NCBI RefSeq assembly: GCF_900019265.1
Contig: NZ_CYGX02000005.1
Location: 208,845 to 272,844 of the forward strand
Direction of reading: 5' to 3'
Source: Paraburkholderia ribeironis
GTDB taxonomy: Bacteria; Pseudomonadota; Gammaproteobacteria; Burkholderiales; Burkholderiaceae
Length of the DNA: 64,000 nucleotides
Shown here: positions 61,211 through 64,000 of the stretch, piece by piece
How the letters are laid out: the number at the start of each line of letters is the position of its first letter
How positions within the stretch are numbered: the first letter of the stretch is position 1
Notes under the pieces: model-generated
Seen by the model: the letters and a program-made list of their open reading frames with translations, nothing else
Databases searched by the model: none
Told to the model about the DNA's origin: nothing
Translations under genes and position numbers: made by a program

Positions 61211-62350
61211 CTAGAACGAATGACGCATGCCGACCATCACGCCGGTCTGGCCAGTACCCGCCGCCGGTGTGGTGCCGCCGCCACCGCCGCTGACCGAGTA
61301 GCGTGCCTTCGCGCTGTTGCCGAGATACGAGCCTTGCGCGTAGACGGCGGTGCGCTTGGACAGCAGATAGGTGGTGCGCAGCGTGCCCATTGTGGCGCGC
61401 GTGTCGTGCTCGTGATTGTTGATGTGATAGACCTCGCCATCGACGATAAACGCGGGCGTCACGAAATACGACGCGCCGACGAAGTACAGATTCGAACGCA
61501 CGTCGGTGCGCGTGGCCGCGGCCGGATCGACGCGACGGTTGAGCCAGCCCGCGCCGAGCTTGAATTTGCCGAGGTTGGCGTAGGCGCTCACATGGGTGCG
61601 GATGTCCTTGTCGGCGGCGTCGATGAGCGGAGTCGGCGCGATGCCATCGAAGAAATTCGCCGCGGCGGTACTGCCGCCGCGCTGCTCTTCATATGACGCG
61701 GCGACACCGAACAACGGCGCGTCATACTTCAGCATTACCGACCAGTTGCGGCACTCGGTCGGGTGACCGGCCACGGAGCCGGCGCAGGTGCCCTGGCCCG
61801 GCGAGTTGCCGGTGCCGGCCGCGTCACGCCCGAACGAGTAGTTCGCGCCGAGCGTCACGCCCGCGTAGCTGCCGAGGTAGCTGACCGAGTTGTCGGCGCG
61901 GGCGTTCGGCACATAGGCGTCGAGCGAACCCAGGCCATAGATGTCCGGGCCGATTATGTCCGCGCCCTGCAGCGCGAGGTACGTCATCGTGTACTGGCGT
62001 CCGAACGTGAGCGTGCCATACGGGCTCTTCATGCCGACGAACGCCTGGCGGCCGAACAGGCGGCCGCCCTGACCGGAGTCGCCGGCACGCAGGTTGAAGC
62101 CGCTTTCCAGCGTGAAAACAGCGCTATAGCCGCCGCCTAAGTCTTCGTTGCCGCGCAGCCCCCAGCGCGAGGGCAGCTCGCCGGTGACGCCCGGCATGCG
62201 GAACACGCTCTTGCCCGCGGCGTTCGCGTGCGAAACGTATTCGATGCCGGTGTCGACGATGCCGTACAGGGTCACGCTCGATTGAGCTGCTGCTGCGCCG
62301 CTGACGGCGCACAGTGCGCCGCAGAGCAGAAGGCGTGCGGATACTTGCAT
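61211..62350 (-). CDS. Gram-negative porin (Burkholderia OmpC-like)
   Basis: A 379-aa trimeric-porin-type protein. Signal peptide cut near AAAQS; mature start SVTLYGIVDTGIEYVSHA. Conserved GLRGNEDLGGGYSAVFTLESGF and GRQAFVGMKSPYGTLTFGRQY follow, and it ends HSF as outer-membrane barrels do. It lies 70 nt after the aromatic-acid MFS gene, so it may be the matching outer-membrane channel in one operon. Confidence 0.92.
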   Translation of the reverse strand: MQVSARLLLCGALCAVSGAAAAQSSVTLYGIVDTGIEYVSHANAAGKSVFRMPGVTGELPSRWGLRGNEDLGGGYSAVFTLESGFNLRAGDSGQGGRLFGRQAFVGMKSPYGTLTFGRQYTMTYLALQGADIIGPDIYGLGSLDAYVPNARADNSVSYLGSYAGVTLGANYSFGRDAAGTGNSPGQGTCAGSVAGHPTECRNWSVMLKYDAPLFGVAASYEEQRGGSTAAANFFDGIAPTPLIDAADKDIRTHVSAYANLGKFKLGAGWLNRRVDPAAATRTDVRSNLYFVGASYFVTPAFIVDGEVYHINNHEHDTRATMGTLRTTYLLSKRTAVYAQGSYLGNSAKARYSVSGGGGGTTPAAGTGQTGVMVGMRHSF

Positions 62351-62420
62351 GAAAGGTGTCTCCAGGCCGTTGATTGAGTGTGTGTTGTTGTTGGTTTTTT
62401 GATGCGGATGATGCGGACGC

Positions 62421-63668
62421 TCACTCGTCGGCGCGCGGGCGGCGCAGCAGCAGCAACGCCGCCGCGGCTGCGATCACCGTGACCGGAATGCTCGCGCCGA
62501 TCACGGTCGACGAGCTGCGGCCCATCGCCAGCAATTGCGCGGCGGCCAACGGCCCGACCACCGAGCCGATGCGCCCCACGGCGACCGCTGCGCCGACCCC
62601 GGTGCCGCGCATCGCGGTCGGATAGAACGCGGCGGACAGCGCATACAGTACCGATTGCCCGCCGACCACGAACATCCCCGCGAAGAAGGCCGCGATCGTG
62701 AGGGCGGTCAAGCCGGGCGCCAGCGAGAGCGCCGCGAGCGAAGCGATGATTCCGACATACATGCCGGCCACCACCACGCCCGAGCGCATGCGATCCATCA
62801 GCATGCCGATACACAACGCGCCGATCCCGCCGCCCACGTTGAAGAAGATCTGCACCGAGCCGACCTGGGCACGCGTCAGACCGCTTGCCGCCATCAACGA
62901 AGGCAGCCAGTTGAGCAGGAAGTAAAGGACGATCAGCGTGCAGAAGTAGCTGATCCAGATCTGCACGGTGGACAGGCCGCGTGCGCCGCCGAACAGCACT
63001 TCGCCGACCGGCGCGGGCCTTGCCTGGCCGTCGTGCGAAGCTTTCGCGAATGCCTTCGAATCCGCCAGAAACACGAGCAGCAGCGGCACCAGCACCAGCG
63101 GACCCGCGCCGCCGACGTAGAAGATGTGACGCCAGTCGGCGTCGCCTGCGCTCAGCACGCCGATCACCGAAGCGATCGCGCCGCCGAACGGAATGCCGCA
63201 ATACATCACGCTGACGGCAGTGCTGCGCGAACGCGGCTCCACCGCTTCGGACGACAACGCGATCAGGTTGGGCAGCGCACCGCCCAGGCCGATGCCGGTC
63301 AGCACGCGCACGATCACCAGGGTATGAAAGTCGCTCGCGAGCGCGGTCATGATCGACAGCAGGCCGAACAGGCAGGCGGAAATCACCAGCACGCGCTTGC
63401 GGCCGATCCGGTCGGCGAGCCGTCCGCCGACCATTGCACCCGGCAGCAGACCGAAGGTGCCGGCGCTGAACGCCAGTCCCATCTGTCCGACCGACAGGCC
63501 GAACTCGCGCGCCATGCGCGGCGCGGCCACGCCGACCGACTGCAGGTCGAGCCCTTCGAGCAGGGCGATCGCAAAACACAGGCCGAGTGTGACGGCGGCG
63601 GCGGTACGCCCGGGCGTCGCCGTGACCGCAGCGCTTTGCGTGGAGGAGAAGGTTCCGGCTCTTTTCAC
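62421..63668 (-). CDS. AAHS-family aromatic acid MFS transporter (MhpT-like)
   Basis: A 415-aa carrier with 12 helices. LEGLDLQSVGVAAPRM in helix 1 and GGRLADRIGRKRVL in loop 2-3 match the aromatic acid:H+ symporters such as MhpT, PcaK and MucK. The start is GTG 63668 with AAGGATT upstream. It probably imports an aromatic acid, working with the porin downstream. 63669-64000 upstream holds no gene I can support, only likely promoter DNA. Confidence 0.9.
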   Translation of the reverse strand: MKRAGTFSSTQSAAVTATPGRTAAAVTLGLCFAIALLEGLDLQSVGVAAPRMAREFGLSVGQMGLAFSAGTFGLLPGAMVGGRLADRIGRKRVLVISACLFGLLSIMTALASDFHTLVIVRVLTGIGLGGALPNLIALSSEAVEPRSRSTAVSVMYCGIPFGGAIASVIGVLSAGDADWRHIFYVGGAGPLVLVPLLLVFLADSKAFAKASHDGQARPAPVGEVLFGGARGLSTVQIWISYFCTLIVLYFLLNWLPSLMAASGLTRAQVGSVQIFFNVGGGIGALCIGMLMDRMRSGVVVAGMYVGIIASLAALSLAPGLTALTIAAFFAGMFVVGGQSVLYALSAAFYPTAMRGTGVGAAVAVGRIGSVVGPLAAAQLLAMGRSSSTVIGASIPVTVIAAAAALLLLRRPRADE

Positions 63669-64000
63669 ATTAGTAATCCTTATTAAATTGCGTGGCTTTC
63701 CGGTTTCGATACAGAACAGCAGATGCCGGTTCTACGCGCAGCGCGTGCAGGGGCCGGGCCGCCCGGGTCGCCGGACGGCCTTGGCAAAGCGGGATTCAGA
63801 TCAGCGTCCAGGTCGTGATGGAACGCTCAGGCGAACTACGCCGCGCGGCGCATCGGGTCGATGTCCGCGTGCCTGCGTGGTGGCCTCGTAGCGATGCAGC
63901 GCGTTTTCACACGCTGCATCGTGGAGTGGATTTAATATCAGGTAGGCTGATAACACAAGCGCAAATCGGTCGGTGAAAACACCTAGGGAAACGCTGATTA

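Noticed and set aside
61080..61214. 44-codon plus-strand frame starting MADRKPPLSSNGERP
   Set aside because: It has a fair ribosome site but overlaps the porin stop and its terminator hairpin, with no family or context support.
1..64000. CRISPR array, tRNA, rRNA, integrase or phage genes
   Set aside because: No regularly spaced repeats, cloverleaf-like sequence, or integrase and phage structural proteins were seen; the only mobile-element sequence is the IS3 remnant.

Overview
The window reads as chromosomal DNA of a high-GC betaproteobacterium of the Burkholderia/Paraburkholderia type. The support is indirect: two DUF4148 proteins, Burkholderia-type porin and contact-dependent inhibition (CDI/Bcp) genes, a class A beta-lactamase with a divergent LysR regulator, many MFS carriers and paired IclR regulators. 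No rRNA, tRNA or CRISPR array was seen.

Region 1 (1-6.8 kb) is a catabolic cluster. Two overlapping IclR regulators face an operon of an MBL-fold hydrolase, an FAD aromatic hydroxylase, a DUF2783 protein and an MFS importer. Region 2 (6.9-10.1 kb) is an accessory patch: a decayed CdiA/FhaB N-terminus and a CsgG / DUF4810 / DUF799 lipoprotein trio, lying between two near-identical 41-bp direct repeats. Region 3 (10.1-22.7 kb) is ordinary chromosome: transporters, a TAXI binding protein, a P450, a Tat-exported hydrolase, MAPEG and MEKHLA proteins, a CcdA/TlpA pair and two DUF4148 genes. Three copies of one promoter module (GTATC-N5-GTATC) precede both DUF4148 genes and the CcdA/TlpA operon.

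Region 4 (about 23-45 kb) is the most interesting part. It looks like a dedicated, phospho-regulated peptide export system. Five intact genes and one broken gene encode small proteins of 72-95 aa. The five intact ones share a canonical double-glycine leader, with Gly-Gly always at residues 25-26. Around them lie a NodT/TolC-like outer-membrane protein, an HlyD-like adaptor, a leaderless parvulin isomerase and an ABC exporter with two cyclic-nucleotide-binding domains and an intact C39 leader peptidase. Also present are a double-FHA membrane protein, a Ser/Thr kinase, a PP2C phosphatase, a secreted caspase/SUMF protein, two DUF4399 proteins and a sigma-54 activator. Four peptide transcription units have a GG-N10-GC sigma-54 promoter, and the only sigma-54 activator in the window overlaps the exporter gene. 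The inferred circuit is that kinase, phosphatase and FHA proteins control the activator, which turns on the peptides, which the exporter then cleaves and secretes. No post-translational modification enzyme is evident and the mature parts lack Cys.

Region 5 (45-48 kb) holds a LysR/beta-lactamase pair and a DUF4126 protein. Region 6 (48-61 kb) is a CDI system in Burkholderia order: a 3051-aa CdiA/BcpA, small immunity-like genes, a duplicated piece of the cdiB start, and the CdiB/BcpB transporter, with an IS3 remnant upstream. Region 7 (61-64 kb) holds a porin and an aromatic-acid MFS carrier.
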